49,452 nucleotides of DNA from Spirochaetaceae bacterium (GCA_031279285.1 JAITIR010000047.1:1-49452), one strand, 5' to 3'. Shown: positions 25,858-35,025, numbered from the stretch's first letter. Notes: generated from the letters alone by a model not told the origin. Program-made: numbers and translations.

Positions 25858-26139
25858 ATGAGAAAGTATGAGTTGATGGTCATATTTCCGATAGAGGAAG
25901 ACCAACACAAGGAGGGTAGGGAGCGGCTTCTGGCCGACCTTGCCGGTAACAACGCCGAAATTGAAAAAACAGACGAAATCGGCGAGCGTGATTTAGCTTA
26001 CGAAATCAAAAAAAGAAAGCGGGGACGCTATGTCTTATTTACAATAAAGCTCAACCCCGCAGCCATTGCCAATCTTGACCGCATCTTTAAACTGAACAGC
26101 AACCTTGTCAAGTATCTTTTTGTCAGGATAGAAGAGTAA
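25858..26139 (+). CDS. rpsF: Ribosomal protein S6
   Basis: 93 residues, the standard length. It starts RKYELMVIFPIEEDQH and has the family middle section (GERDLAYEIKKRKRGRYVLF) and C-terminal LNSNLVKYLFVRIEE. S6 pairs with S18 on the 30S platform. ATG at 25858 follows AAGGAGG. It is the first gene of the rpsF-ssb-rpsR-rplI-dnaB operon. Confidence 0.97.
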   Translation: MRKYELMVIFPIEEDQHKEGRERLLADLAGNNAEIEKTDEIGERDLAYEIKKRKRGRYVLFTIKLNPAAIANLDRIFKLNSNLVKYLFVRIEE

Positions 26140-26148
26140 GGAGGTCTT

Positions 26149-26625
26149 ATGGCGGATTTGAATCACGTATCTTTGATAGGAAGGTTGACGCGTGACGCCG
26201 AGTACAAGGTATTGCCGAGCGGGCAGGCTGTCTGCAATTTTTCTATCGCGGTGAACCGCCGGCGCAAGAACGGCGACAACTGGGAGGACGAGGCAAACTA
26301 TTTTGATATTGTCCTGTGGGGCAAGCAGGCCGATTCGCTGAACCGTTACTTGGTTAAGGGCAAGCAGATAGGGGTAGACGGGGAACTTAGGCAGGACAGG
26401 TGGCAGCAGGATGGTCAGAACAGGTCAAAAGTAGTGATATCCGCGATAAACGTGCAACTGCTTGGCGGCGGGCCGGGAGGAGGCGCATCCGGGGCTTCTT
26501 CCTACTCAAGCGGGGCAGGCGGAGGCTATTCAGCGGGCAGCCATCCTTACGGTGATGGCGGCGATATGGACGGAGGGGCTAGAATTCCCTCCAATCACCA
26601 GTTTACGGATGATATTCCGTTTTAG
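26149..26625 (+). CDS. ssb: Single-stranded DNA-binding protein
   Basis: 158 residues. The OB-fold (about 1-110) starts [19 protein letters not shown], with the conserved aromatic [13 protein letters not shown] segment. A glycine/serine-rich linker leads to the acidic tip DDIPF, which recruits replication and repair partners. ATG at 26149 follows AAGGAGG. It lies between rpsF and rpsR as in many bacteria. Confidence 0.97.
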   Translation: MADLNHVSLIGRLTRDAEYKVLPSGQAVCNFSIAVNRRRKNGDNWEDEANYFDIVLWGKQADSLNRYLVKGKQIGVDGELRQDRWQQDGQNRSKVVISAINVQLLGGGPGGGASGASSYSSGAGGGYSAGSHPYGDGGDMDGGARIPSNHQFTDDIPF

Positions 26626-26639
26626 CAAAGGATTGTATC

Positions 26640-26966
26640 ATGGGAGAAAACAGATTTATTAATAGGGACGGCGAACGACATTCGCGGACGGATCGCGGGC
26701 AGGATGGGGAAGGACGCGATGGAGATGAGCGCGGCAGAGGCGGACGCGGCGGAAAGTTTTTTATAAAGAAAAAGGTATGCAGATTCTGTACGCAAAAACT
26801 CAAGATAGATTACAAGGATGCGGACGGGTTGCGCCGTTTTATCACTGAGCGGGGTAAGATACTACCACGCCGCATCACAGGTACCTGCGCTAAACATCAG
26901 CGCACATTGGCGGAAGCGATTAAGCGGGCGCGGATCATCGCATTGCTGCCATTTGTATCGAATTAG
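26640..26966 (+). CDS. rpsR: Ribosomal protein S18, zinc-binding form with charged N-terminal extension
   Basis: 108 residues, about 30 longer than usual. The extra length is an N-terminal arginine/glycine/aspartate-rich tail ([20 protein letters not shown]). The core has VCRFCTQ and TCAKHQR, so the CxxC and CxxH ligands of the zinc-binding (C+) form are kept. The ATG at 26640 follows AAAGGATTG. The tail is real coding sequence in frame, since there is no later start. Confidence 0.95.
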   Translation: MGENRFINRDGERHSRTDRGQDGEGRDGDERGRGGRGGKFFIKKKVCRFCTQKLKIDYKDADGLRRFITERGKILPRRITGTCAKHQRTLAEAIKRARIIALLPFVSN

Positions 26967-27015
26967 CCGCTGTACGGTTGACAGAGTCACAACTGTATCA
27001 CTTTAGGAGTGCATT

Positions 27016-27636
27016 ATGAACATGAAAGTTATATTAAATAAAGACATTTCCCCGTTAGGTGAGGAAGGTGATGTCAAGGAGGTTGCCAAAGGCTATGCTC
27101 GTAACTTCCTGTTGCCGCGTGGAATCGCCTTCAGATATACAGAAAGAACGGCGCGGCTCTTCGAGAGTCGCAGGGAAGAGATTGAGGAGCGCAAGAAGCT
27201 GAAGCACGACGACGCCGCAAGCGTTAAGGAAAGGCTGGAAGCGCTTGAACTGTCCATAACGATGCCCGCCGGGGCAAACGGAAAACTGTACGGTGCCGTC
27301 ACAAGCCAGACGGTGATAGATGAACTTTCAAAACAGGGTTTTCAGATAGAGCGGAAGCGAATAGAAATACCCGGAAACAACATCAAGAGTACAGGAAAGT
27401 ACAAGTTTACCGTCAAACTGTACGGGAATACGACGGCGGAGTTGTTTATCAACATAGTGGCGCAGGAAACCAAGACCGCTTCCAAGGAACTGCCCGCAAA
27501 GGACAGGCGGCGGCGTGCCGGCGAAGACCGTAATGAAAATACGTCCGGCACGGGTGAGAATATTGCTTCAGAGGGTGAGACGGCACCGGTGGCGCTTGCG
27601 CCGGAGGTGGCAGCTACGCCGGAGGCGGAAGACTAA
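27016..27636 (+). CDS. rplI: Ribosomal protein L9 with C-terminal extension
   Basis: 206 residues against about 150 for most L9. The N-terminal domain (MKVILNKDISPLGEEGDVKE, then GYARNFLLPRGIA), the connecting helix and the C-terminal domain (GKLYGAVTSQTVIDEL) are normal. The final ~55 residues, after NIVAQE, are a low-complexity tail rich in alanine, glutamate and threonine. ATG at 27016 follows TTTAGGAG. The dnaB gene begins 9 bases after its stop. Confidence 0.96.
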   Translation: MNMKVILNKDISPLGEEGDVKEVAKGYARNFLLPRGIAFRYTERTARLFESRREEIEERKKLKHDDAASVKERLEALELSITMPAGANGKLYGAVTSQTVIDELSKQGFQIERKRIEIPGNNIKSTGKYKFTVKLYGNTTAELFINIVAQETKTASKELPAKDRRRRAGEDRNENTSGTGENIASEGETAPVALAPEVAATPEAED

Positions 27637-27645
27637 ACGGTCGGT

Positions 27646-28995
27646 ATGCCGAGAAATCCGGCGTCTCCATCAATAAAAGATAAGATACCGCCTCATAACG
27701 AGGACGCCGAGCGCGCGGCGCTCGGCGCGATGTTGCTCGATTCGGAGGCTGTGCCCGTTGCCCAGCAGTACCTGCGGCCTGAAGATTTTTATTCGGCGGC
27801 GAACGGGCGTGTTTACAAAGCGATTCTCGCTCTGTACGACGACGGCGGCAAGAAAGCGGACATTATTACCGTCAGGGACGCCCTACAGCAGGCTGGCGAT
27901 CTGGAAGCGGCAGGTGGTGAGGCCTACATAGCCTCGTTGACGGATGTTGTGCCGACGAGCGCTAACATTGAGTACTATGCCCAAATAGTGCAGGACTGTG
28001 CGTTGCGCCGCGCACTGATCAATGCCGCATCAAAAATAAGCTCCTATTCCTACGACATTTCCGAGGACTCAAGTATCCTTTTGGAAAAGGCCCAGCAGCT
28101 GATCTTTGACTTAACGGACAGAAAGCGGACTCTCAATTTTCGTAGCGTACACGAAACGGTACCTGAAGCTATAGAGCGCATCGAAAAACTGTTTCACTCC
28201 AAGAGCGCGTTCACAGGTGTCCCGTCCGGCTTTGAAGAGTTGGACAGGATGACATCAGGCTTTCAGAACGCGGAGATGATCGTAATAGGGGCGCGGCCTT
28301 CGATCGGAAAAACCGCGTTTGCGCTTAACATGGCGGCCAACATTGCGGTGCAGAACAGGCGTCCCGCCGCTTTTTTTACGCTTGAGATGACGGACATAGC
28401 GCTTGCTACACGGCTCATCTCGTCCGAGGCGCATGTCGATTCCAACGCGCTCAAAACAGGCTTTGTCAGGCAGGCTGATTTTCACAGGATACTGGACGCG
28501 GCGGGGCGGATTTACGACGCGCCGCTTTATACGGTGGATATGCCGAACATGAAGCTGCTCGACCTGCGTACCCAGGCCCGCCGGCTCCGTTCAATGAAAC
28601 AGGTAGAGATAATTTTTATAGACTATCTTGGGCTTATCAGCATGGAAGATGCCAGGACGCCGCGTTTCGAGCAGGTATCGGAGATTTCACGCTCGCTTAA
28701 GGGGCTTGCGCGTGAGCTCAACATACCGGTAGTCGCGCTGTCCCAGATAGGCCGTCCCTCCGAAGGCTCGCGCCCCAACCTCGCCTCACTGCGCGACTCA
28801 GGCGCGGTTGAACAGGACGCGGATGTCGTGATGTTCCTGCACCGTGAACGAAAACAGGAGGTGCAGACAGGCGAACCGGCCCCTGAAGTTATAGAAACGG
28901 AGCTGATCATCGCCAAGCAGCGTAACGGACCTGTAGGAACGGTAACGCTGGGTTTCAGGCCTAAATATACCGAGTTCGTGAGCATGGCCAAGTAG
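27646..28995 (+). CDS. dnaB: Replicative DNA helicase DnaB
   Basis: 449 residues, the full length of the family with no intein. The N-terminal helical domain (DAERAALGAMLLDSEAVPVA) that binds primase is followed by the RecA-like ATPase with Walker A GARPSIGKTAF and Walker B-type EIIFIDYLGLI. The conserved SQIGRPSEGSRPNLASLRDS and EQDADVVMFLHR are seen. It unwinds DNA at the replication fork. ATG at 27646. It is the last gene of the ribosomal-protein operon. Confidence 0.97.
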   Translation: MPRNPASPSIKDKIPPHNEDAERAALGAMLLDSEAVPVAQQYLRPEDFYSAANGRVYKAILALYDDGGKKADIITVRDALQQAGDLEAAGGEAYIASLTDVVPTSANIEYYAQIVQDCALRRALINAASKISSYSYDISEDSSILLEKAQQLIFDLTDRKRTLNFRSVHETVPEAIERIEKLFHSKSAFTGVPSGFEELDRMTSGFQNAEMIVIGARPSIGKTAFALNMAANIAVQNRRPAAFFTLEMTDIALATRLISSEAHVDSNALKTGFVRQADFHRILDAAGRIYDAPLYTVDMPNMKLLDLRTQARRLRSMKQVEIIFIDYLGLISMEDARTPRFEQVSEISRSLKGLARELNIPVVALSQIGRPSEGSRPNLASLRDSGAVEQDADVVMFLHRERKQEVQTGEPAPEVIETELIIAKQRNGPVGTVTLGFRPKYTEFVSMAK

Positions 28996-29014
28996 CCCCT
29001 AATATTCATTGTTA

Positions 29015-29071
29015 ATCAAGCGTCCTTGTCAAATTGGAGACAATGCGTACAGTCACCGACGGTGGCTTGAT
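29015..29071 (+). other. Three-way-junction-like RNA element after dnaB
   Basis: ATCAAGC (29015-29021) pairs with GCTTGAT (29065-29071) and encloses two hairpins: TTGTC/GACAA (29026-29030/29039-29043) and CACC/GGTG (29054-29057/29061-29064). The closing stem and two arms make a compact 57-nt fold starting 20 bases after the dnaB stop. No U tract follows, so it is not a classic terminator. It may be a 3' stabiliser or processing site. Confidence 0.4.
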
Positions 29072-29095
29072 ACAAGAAAAATTATCCCGTATACT
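29067..29095 (+). promoter_or_regulatory. tRNA-Ala promoter candidate
   Basis: TTGATA (29067-29072), 17 bases, TATACT (29090-29095), placing transcription start about 34 bases before the mature tRNA. The -35 box overlaps the 3' arm of the junction element upstream. Confidence 0.55.
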
Positions 29096-29135
29096 CACTA
29101 TATACCGCATATTTAGGTATACCGATTCTGTCATC

Positions 29136-29208
29136 GGGGAATTAGCTCAGTTGGTAGAGCGATAGGTTCGCAATCTATAGGCCAGGGGTTCGAGTCCCCT
29201 ATTCTCCA
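29136..29208 (+). tRNA. tRNA-Ala, anticodon CGC
   Basis: 73 nt that fold fully: acceptor GGGGAAT (29136-29142) with ATTCTCC (29201-29207) and discriminator A; D arm GCTC/GAGC; anticodon arm with loop TTCGCAA, anticodon CGC at 29169-29171; T arm AGGGG-TTCGAGT-CCCCT. The third acceptor pair is G-U, the G3:U70 pair that identifies alanine tRNAs. It reads GCG. CCA is not encoded. Confidence 0.95.
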
Positions 29209-29222
29209 AAAAACGCCCTCCT

Positions 29223-30167
29223 TTAACTGCCGGTAGAGGCTGACTGGGCGGGTTTGGGCCACAGCGTGGCGGGGTAAACGCCTGACGCGGTAAGCTCCGA
29301 TACACGGCGCGCGGCGCCGGCGCGATCTGCGGCGTACGTCACACCGAACCATTCGGAATCGGCGTTAAGCACCCGGAAAGAGAGGACGCCGCTTTTAATG
29401 AAGCTGTCAACCGCTTTTGGAATGTAACATTCACTGTTTGCTTCTAGCCCCTGTTTTTCAAGAAAATCATCAAAGTAAGCATGAAGCGCCTTAAAAATTG
29501 AGGTTGGGAATCCCCAGAAATTCATGGAAACCGGTGTATCCGCCTCTAGCCGCCGCTTTGAGCCGTCCTTCTCCGTGCTGAATATCGCGTCCCCATCTCT
29601 TTCTATGCTAAAAAGTTCATCGACGGAACTGAGGCGGCCGTCTCTTATCCCGCAGACGCCCCTTGTAACGCTTCCAGTCGGGCTCAATGTGTTTTCAAGC
29701 CTGTACGGGACTATCGCGCCTTCCCCGCTATCGTCACTCGAAAGGAATTTCCCCAATTCGGTGTAGGCGGCCCTGCCGTAAAAATCGTCCGCGTTTATCA
29801 CGGCAAACGGCGCGTCTATCACCGGTTCAGCGCAGAGTATGGCGTGCGCCGTACCCCAGGGTTTGGTACGGTTTGACTTTCTTGTTTCCGCCGCAATGCC
29901 GGCGGGGATAAGGCTGTCCAACTCCTGAAACACAAGCTCGTAAGGTACGGAATTGCCGATACGGGCGAGCACAATATCCCTGAAATCCTTTTCTATGCCG
30001 CTCCTGATCACAAAAACAACCTTCCCGAAACCGGAACGGAGCGCATCGAAAACCGAATAATCAAGCAGGGCCTCGCCGGAGGAGCCAATTTTGTCCATCT
30101 GCTTGAGTCCACCATAGCGGCTTCCCATGCCGGCCGCCAGCACAACAAGGATAGGTTTACATTTCAT
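29223..30167 (-). CDS. Sugar-phosphate nucleotidyltransferase family protein
   Basis: 314 residues. LAAGMGSRYGGLKQMDKIG is the nucleotide-binding signature of the NTP_transferase (GT-A-like) family, and FAVINADDFYG supplies the metal-binding aspartates. The family joins a sugar phosphate to an NTP to make an activated sugar. The substrate cannot be told from sequence, and GlmU- or RmlA-type domains are absent. It ends 14 bases from the end of the convergent tRNA gene. A minus-strand promoter lies at 30226-30255. Confidence 0.8.
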   Translation of the reverse strand: MKCKPILVVLAAGMGSRYGGLKQMDKIGSSGEALLDYSVFDALRSGFGKVVFVIRSGIEKDFRDIVLARIGNSVPYELVFQELDSLIPAGIAAETRKSNRTKPWGTAHAILCAEPVIDAPFAVINADDFYGRAAYTELGKFLSSDDSGEGAIVPYRLENTLSPTGSVTRGVCGIRDGRLSSVDELFSIERDGDAIFSTEKDGSKRRLEADTPVSMNFWGFPTSIFKALHAYFDDFLEKQGLEANSECYIPKAVDSFIKSGVLSFRVLNADSEWFGVTYAADRAGAARRVSELTASGVYPATLWPKPAQSASTGS

Positions 30168-30225
30168 GCAGAAAGGATAGACACAAAAGACTCTGTGTTC
30201 AATCCCTCGTACCTCGTCACGCGAT

Positions 30226-30255
30226 ATTTTAACTTGACTGGTTGTGAAATATCAA
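30226..30255 (-). promoter_or_regulatory. Promoter of the nucleotidyltransferase gene
   Basis: On the minus strand TTGATA (30255-30250), 18 bases, TAAAAT (30231-30226), about 60 bases before the start codon. It lies in the divergent spacer shared with the aldo/keto reductase gene, whose own promoter is less clear (TTGACG near 30290 with poor -10 spacing). Confidence 0.5.
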
Positions 30256-30375
30256 TAAAATTCAGTTTAAGAATTGTATTTTGACGGCCTTGCGTTGGAT
30301 ACGGCCATAATACTTGTAATGGCGATGCCGCGCTGTTGATAAGGCTTGGCGGCGCGGCATAGAGGGGGACGGCAG

Positions 30376-31491
30376 ATGAAAAAACTGGGTTTTGGCTTGA
30401 TGAGGCTTCCGTTGTTGAGTGAGTTTGATCGGGCAAGCGTTGATCTGGAAGTTACGATCAAAATGGCGGATCATTTTATCGAACAGGGATTCACTTATTT
30501 TGACACGGCGTATATGTACCATTTGGGAAACAGCGAAACCGTGTTCAAGAAGGCGGTAGCGGAACGGTATCCGAGGGACGCGTTCACGATTGCGGATAAA
30601 ATGCCCGTGTGGCTGGTAAAGGAAAGCGGCGATTATCAAAAGTATTTTGATGAACAATTTGGACGCTGTGGCGTTGACTATTTTGATTACTACCTGCTGC
30701 ACAATCTCGGCGGGAACGCCTATACGGATACGCTGAAGTGCGGCGGCTTTGAATTCATAAAAGGGATTAAGGCTGCGGGAAAGGCGCGGCGTATCGGTTT
30801 TTCTTTCCATGATAGTGCGGAACTGCTGGACAGAATCCTGACGGAACAGAACGATGTCGACTTTGTGCAGCTTCAGATCAACTACATTGATTGGGACAAC
30901 GAGGGCATCCAGTCCCGCAAATGCCATGAAGTCGCGGTAAAACACAGGATGCCCATCATTGTTATGGAACCGGTGAAGGGCGGGAGCCTTGCCTCAATAC
31001 CGGAGGACGCGGAGAAAATCTTTAACGGGTACAACAGCGCGGCAAGCGCCGCGTCATGGGCCATCCGCTTTGCCGCCTCCCTGGAAAATGTCTTCGTCGT
31101 TTTAAGCGGCATGAGTACGACCGGGCAGGTGGCGGACAATGTAGGCTATATGCGGGACTTCAAACCGTTCAACAGCGATGAACGAGCGCTTGTCGAGCAG
31201 GTGGCCGCCCTCATCAACAAAAATACCGCGATACCCTGCACCGCCTGCGCGTACTGTACGGAGGACTGTCCGCAAAATATCGCGATACCGCAGTACTTTT
31301 CGCTCTACAACAACCAGAAACAGTTTGGGCTGACGCCCTCCCAGACGGTCTACTACAACAACCTGGCGGCGGGCGGACACGGCAAGGCTTCCGACTGCGT
31401 TGCCTGCAAGCAGTGTGAGGAGCACTGTCCCCAGCATATAGAGGTTGCGGAGCGCCTTAAAGAAATTGCCGCCGTTTTTGAGAAAAGCTGA
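30376..31491 (+). CDS. Aldo/keto reductase with C-terminal 4Fe-4S ferredoxin domain
   Basis: 371 residues from ATG 30376 behind GGGGG. The AKR barrel (KLGFGLMRLPLLS, FDTAYMYHLGNSE, YYLLHNLGGNAY, GFSFHD) spans about residues 1-280. The C-terminal ~90 residues hold two cysteine clusters, CTACAYCTEDCPQN and CVACKQCEEHCPQH, each with the spacing for a [4Fe-4S] centre. Such fusions are common in anaerobes and are predicted oxidoreductases. The substrate is unknown. An in-frame ATG 30 bases upstream lacks a ribosome binding site. Confidence 0.9.
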   Translation: MKKLGFGLMRLPLLSEFDRASVDLEVTIKMADHFIEQGFTYFDTAYMYHLGNSETVFKKAVAERYPRDAFTIADKMPVWLVKESGDYQKYFDEQFGRCGVDYFDYYLLHNLGGNAYTDTLKCGGFEFIKGIKAAGKARRIGFSFHDSAELLDRILTEQNDVDFVQLQINYIDWDNEGIQSRKCHEVAVKHRMPIIVMEPVKGGSLASIPEDAEKIFNGYNSAASAASWAIRFAASLENVFVVLSGMSTTGQVADNVGYMRDFKPFNSDERALVEQVAALINKNTAIPCTACAYCTEDCPQNIAIPQYFSLYNNQKQFGLTPSQTVYYNNLAAGGHGKASDCVACKQCEEHCPQHIEVAERLKEIAAVFEKS

Positions 31492-31684
31492 TATGGAACG
31501 GTAAACGTCTGTATTTATGCTTATACAATCGAATGGCTCAAAAATGTCCGGGCGGGTGGTTATAACGGAGGTCTTTAACTTGTTGGTTATCCGGGTCACG
31601 AAAAGCAGCCTTGGATTCGGCTTTCCTGTACGAGGCCTTGTCCTAAAAATAAATACCGATGCCCTGTGCTAAACAAAGATGACC

Positions 31685-31752
31685 TTGTCTAACTTTTTTT
31701 ATACTTTTATACTTAATCACAACATTGCAGGCGTATGTGCTGTTTAATACGC
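31685..31752 (+). promoter_or_regulatory. malQ promoter and inverted repeat
   Basis: TTGTCT (31685-31690), 17 bases, TATACT (31708-31713) is a good promoter. An inverted repeat GCGTAT/ATACGC (31731-31736/31747-31752) lies in the transcribed leader, flanked by TTGCA and TGCAA. It may be an operator or leader hairpin. The rest of the 288-base spacer (31492-31684) shows nothing clear. Confidence 0.5.
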
Positions 31753-31779
31753 ATATCATCAAATGCAAGGAGAAACCTT

Positions 31780-33786
31780 ATGGCGGATACAGTGACAAAC
31801 AAGCGGCTTATCGGGGTGGTTGTTCCGGTGGGCGCTTTACGGGGAAAGGGGAGTGTCGGCGTTGGGGAATTTCCGGACCTTGTTGAATTTGCCAGGCTTT
31901 GCAAAAAAATGGATGTGGGTCTGATACAGATTCTGCCGGTAAATGACACGGGTTACGAAAATTCGCCTTACGGTGCGCTGTCGGCATTTGCACTCCACCC
32001 TATCTACCTTCGTATTGCGGACCTTGATGAAGCGTCCGGCTACAAAAAGAATCTAGACGAAATAGGCGCCAAATTTGATCATGAAACACGGATTCCCTAC
32101 TATAAACTGGTCACGGCAAAAATGGAGCTTTTGCGTAAGATTTTCAGGGATAACACAGAAAAAATTGAACGAGATGCGGCGCTTAGCGTGTGGCTGCAAA
32201 ATAATGGTTGGGTAAAGGCCTATGCCGTCTTCCGCAGGCTGAAAGAGGCGAACGGTGAAAAGAGTTGGAAGGAGTGGAAGGCATTCCAGATCGTAAGCGA
32301 CAGGGATATAGAAGCTCTCTGGAACGATCCAAATCAAAAGGTGGAACACCTTTTCTGGGTTTGGCTTCAATACAACCTTGACAAACAGTTTTACGATGCG
32401 GCCCGCGCAATAGCCGAAATGGGTATAATCTTAAAAGGTGACCTGCCTATCCTGATGAATCTGGACAGTTGCGACGTTTGGGCTCACCCTGAATACTTCC
32501 ACCAGAATTTTTCGGCGGGCGCGCCGCCCGACATGTACAGTCCGGACGGACAAAATTGGGGCTTCCCTATATACAACTGGACGGCCCAGTCAAAGGATGA
32601 CTATACATGGTGGAAGGCGCGGATAAAAGCGGCGGAAAAGTACTACAAGGCGTTCAGAATCGATCATGTCCTGGGATTTTTCAGGATTTGGGCGACGAGC
32701 AGACACTACGAATCGGCTGCTATGGGCCGGTTTGTTCCATTCGCTCCGATAAAAAAGAGTGAACTGCGGGAATTGGGCTTTGATGAAGGTAGAATCTGCT
32801 GGGTAACCCAACCGCATATCCCCACGCACGAGGTTTGGGAGGCGGTACAGCAGCTGGGCGGCGGTTCTAACGAAGATGTAAACAAGGTTTTCCAATTGGC
32901 GCTTGACCGCATAGGTAATGAGGAACTTTGGCTTCTCAAAAAAACGGCGAAATACCAGACCGATATAGATGCGCTGGACATACATCCCGCCGGAAAAGCT
33001 TTCTTAAACGGGGAACTAAGTAACCGGATATTCAAGGAGTACGATACAGACACCTATGCCTTTATCTGGACGTACAAAAAATCAAGGCAGTACGCTTCGC
33101 TTTCCGATACGGAACGTGAAGCGCTCGAAAACTTTCTATCCAAAAAAGCCGAAATCTCGGAAAAAAAGTGGGAAAGCAGCGCAAAAAAACTCCTTTCAGT
33201 TTTAACGGAAGGCTCTTCCATGACAGCCTGCGCAGAAGATTTGGGCGTGAATACCGAATGTGTGCCCCGCGTGCTGAAAAAACTCAAAATACTTTCGTTG
33301 AAAGTGATCCGCTGGGAGCGCAACTGGAACAAGGAAGGCCACCCTTACATCCCGTATGGCAACTATCCGGAACTTTCAGTTTGTACAACATCTGTCCACG
33401 ACAGCATGACGCTAAGGGAATGGTGGAACGGCGAGGCGGATCAGGAACTGTTTGCCGCATTCAACGGACTACCCTACCTGCCCAAAAACTACAATCCCGG
33501 AACGGCGCGTACCTTCATACGGCAGGCAGCGTCGGCAAGATCGCAGTGGCGCATCTTCCCGATTATAGACCTGCTGCACCTTACACCGTGCTGGTACGCG
33601 GACGATCCCGCATCTGAGCGTATAAACGTGCCCGGGACCAGCAACGAATTTAACTGGAACTGGAGACTGCCCGCAAGTATCGCGGAAATAGGCGGGGACG
33701 CCGAGTTGGTAAATGCGGTAAAAGAGCTTAACGGCATTGCCGCCGCTCCGCCGTATCAAAAAAGAACCGGTCCGGCCAAAACTTAA
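31780..33786 (+). CDS. malQ: 4-alpha-glucanotransferase (amylomaltase), DPE2-like with insertion
   Basis: 668 residues from ATG 31780 with AAGGAG upstream. GH77 transfers alpha-1,4-glucan segments. The catalytic parts are intact: SPYGALSAFALHP near the start, FRIDHVLGF with nucleophile Asp295, CAEDLG with acid/base Glu486, and CTTSVHDSMTLREWW with the third carboxylate. In ordinary MalQ the nucleophile and acid are about 50 residues apart. Here they are 191 apart, so the protein carries the ~140-residue insertion that marks the DPE2-type (plant cytosolic and some bacterial) enzymes, but it lacks their N-terminal starch-binding modules. It probably processes maltodextrin or glycogen in the cytoplasm. 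Confidence 0.93.
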   Translation: MADTVTNKRLIGVVVPVGALRGKGSVGVGEFPDLVEFARLCKKMDVGLIQILPVNDTGYENSPYGALSAFALHPIYLRIADLDEASGYKKNLDEIGAKFDHETRIPYYKLVTAKMELLRKIFRDNTEKIERDAALSVWLQNNGWVKAYAVFRRLKEANGEKSWKEWKAFQIVSDRDIEALWNDPNQKVEHLFWVWLQYNLDKQFYDAARAIAEMGIILKGDLPILMNLDSCDVWAHPEYFHQNFSAGAPPDMYSPDGQNWGFPIYNWTAQSKDDYTWWKARIKAAEKYYKAFRIDHVLGFFRIWATSRHYESAAMGRFVPFAPIKKSELRELGFDEGRICWVTQPHIPTHEVWEAVQQLGGGSNEDVNKVFQLALDRIGNEELWLLKKTAKYQTDIDALDIHPAGKAFLNGELSNRIFKEYDTDTYAFIWTYKKSRQYASLSDTEREALENFLSKKAEISEKKWESSAKKLLSVLTEGSSMTACAEDLGVNTECVPRVLKKLKILSLKVIRWERNWNKEGHPYIPYGNYPELSVCTTSVHDSMTLREWWNGEADQELFAAFNGLPYLPKNYNPGTARTFIRQAASARSQWRIFPIIDLLHLTPCWYADDPASERINVPGTSNEFNWNWRLPASIAEIGGDAELVNAVKELNGIAAAPPYQKRTGPAKT

Positions 33787-33803
33787 ATATCGACTGGATA
33801 AAA

Positions 33804-34442
33804 ATGGTTCTGTTTTGCGCGCTATGGACACCCGTGTTTTATATGTTTTGGCTCACGTTAAGGCCGGAAAACAGCGATTCAATGCCGTTTTTGGCGCTTC
33901 TTACCGGCGGCGTGGCCGCCGTTGTACGGTTCTTTTTTCCGACTCTGTTTGATGCGTACGGTTTTGGGCTGTCTCGTTTTGCAAGCGCTTTTATCGACTA
34001 TACAACTCTCCCGGTGCTGTTTCCGCTGATTGTCGCGTTGCTTATCTCCCGTATTTATCCGGAGAGCGGCATAACCGACTTTACAGGCTTCACCCTGCTT
34101 GCTATGACGCCGATTTCCCTGGTGTGTTCTGTCTCATGGAGCGTCCGGCGCGAAGTTTTGCGTCTTGTACTTACGCCGCTTCTTTGGACGGCGCTCACGG
34201 CGGGTTTCTATCCGTTTATCCGGCTGTTTAGGGGAGGATTGTTCCATAAAACAGCCGTAATTCTTGGAATCGCTGGATTTTCGCTGCTGCCGCCGCTGGT
34301 ATGGCTGAATTTTTTCCGCCATAGTTACATTGAAGGCACGGCGCTGCTACTTGCGACTCTTGCGCCAATGCTCGTACTGTGCGTGTACCGTTTCCGGAAA
34401 AAAGCGGGCACGGAGAGGCTTGAGCCTGCCTCAAATAGTTAG
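33804..34442 (+). CDS. Hypothetical multi-pass membrane protein
   Basis: 212 residues, 17 bases after malQ, with about six hydrophobic segments (MVLFCALWTPVFYMFWLTL, PFLALLTGGVAAVVRFFF, LPVLFPLIVALLISRIY, FTLLAMTPISLVCSV, LGIAGFSLLPPLVWLNFF, ALLLATLAPMLVLCVYRF). No family is recognised. The start is weakly supported by GGATAAAA. It is followed closely by the GerM protein gene and may be co-transcribed with malQ. Confidence 0.65.
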   Translation: MVLFCALWTPVFYMFWLTLRPENSDSMPFLALLTGGVAAVVRFFFPTLFDAYGFGLSRFASAFIDYTTLPVLFPLIVALLISRIYPESGITDFTGFTLLAMTPISLVCSVSWSVRREVLRLVLTPLLWTALTAGFYPFIRLFRGGLFHKTAVILGIAGFSLLPPLVWLNFFRHSYIEGTALLLATLAPMLVLCVYRFRKKAGTERLEPASNS

Positions 34443-34452
34443 TATAACAGAA

Positions 34453-34956
34453 GTGAAGAGCAGTAAATTGGTACGTATTCCGTTGCGGGCGGCGCTCAAA
34501 GTGCGGGTTTTCGTTAGAAAAAGGCAAAGGGCAGCCGCATTTACCGGCCTGTTGCTTTTGTGCTTGATAGCGCCGGCAGACTATTTTGTGTCCGGTTTGG
34601 CGCGGCGTACCTTTGTGTTTTATCTAATAGATACCGGACAAACTGTTGTGGAAGAGCGCATGCTCATGCGTGCAGGTTCGCGTGAGGCGGATATAAGCCG
34701 CTATGTTGAGGAGGTGATTCTGGGGCCGCTTTCGCTGGAAGCCGAGCCCCTTTTGGATCACGATGCAAAGTTGGAGGCTGTTCTGCTGAGGGACGGTACT
34801 GTTTTTCTTGATTTTTCAGAGGAGGCTGCGATTCCTCCGCCGGCTGGCGGTCTTGCGGACAAATTTAAGGTTTTGAATGAGGGTATACGGCGAAATTTCT
34901 TTTTTGTCAAAGGTGTCCGTATTTTTATTGCAGGTCAGGAAGCAAGATTCTTTTAA
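34453..34956 (+). CDS. GerM-domain envelope protein
   Basis: About 167 residues. After a hydrophobic segment (AAAFTGLLLLCLIAPADYFV), the rest is one GerM domain: FYLIDTGQTVVEERMLMRAG, SRYVEEVILGPLSLEA and KLEAVLLRDGTVFLDFSEEA. GerM domains occur in spore and cell-wall associated lipoproteins of Firmicutes, and stand-alone copies occur in spirochaetes. The start is uncertain: GTG at 34453 is used, TTG at 34468 is possible, and the longer frame from 34330 overlaps the upstream gene too far. Likely periplasmic. Confidence 0.7.
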   Translation: MKSSKLVRIPLRAALKVRVFVRKRQRAAAFTGLLLLCLIAPADYFVSGLARRTFVFYLIDTGQTVVEERMLMRAGSREADISRYVEEVILGPLSLEAEPLLDHDAKLEAVLLRDGTVFLDFSEEAAIPPPAGGLADKFKVLNEGIRRNFFFVKGVRIFIAGQEARFF

Positions 34957-35025
34957 ATTGATGGTATGATGCCGATAATTGATAGGGAGCTGTGCATAGA
35001 TTCGGTGCGCCTTGTCATAAGGGCG

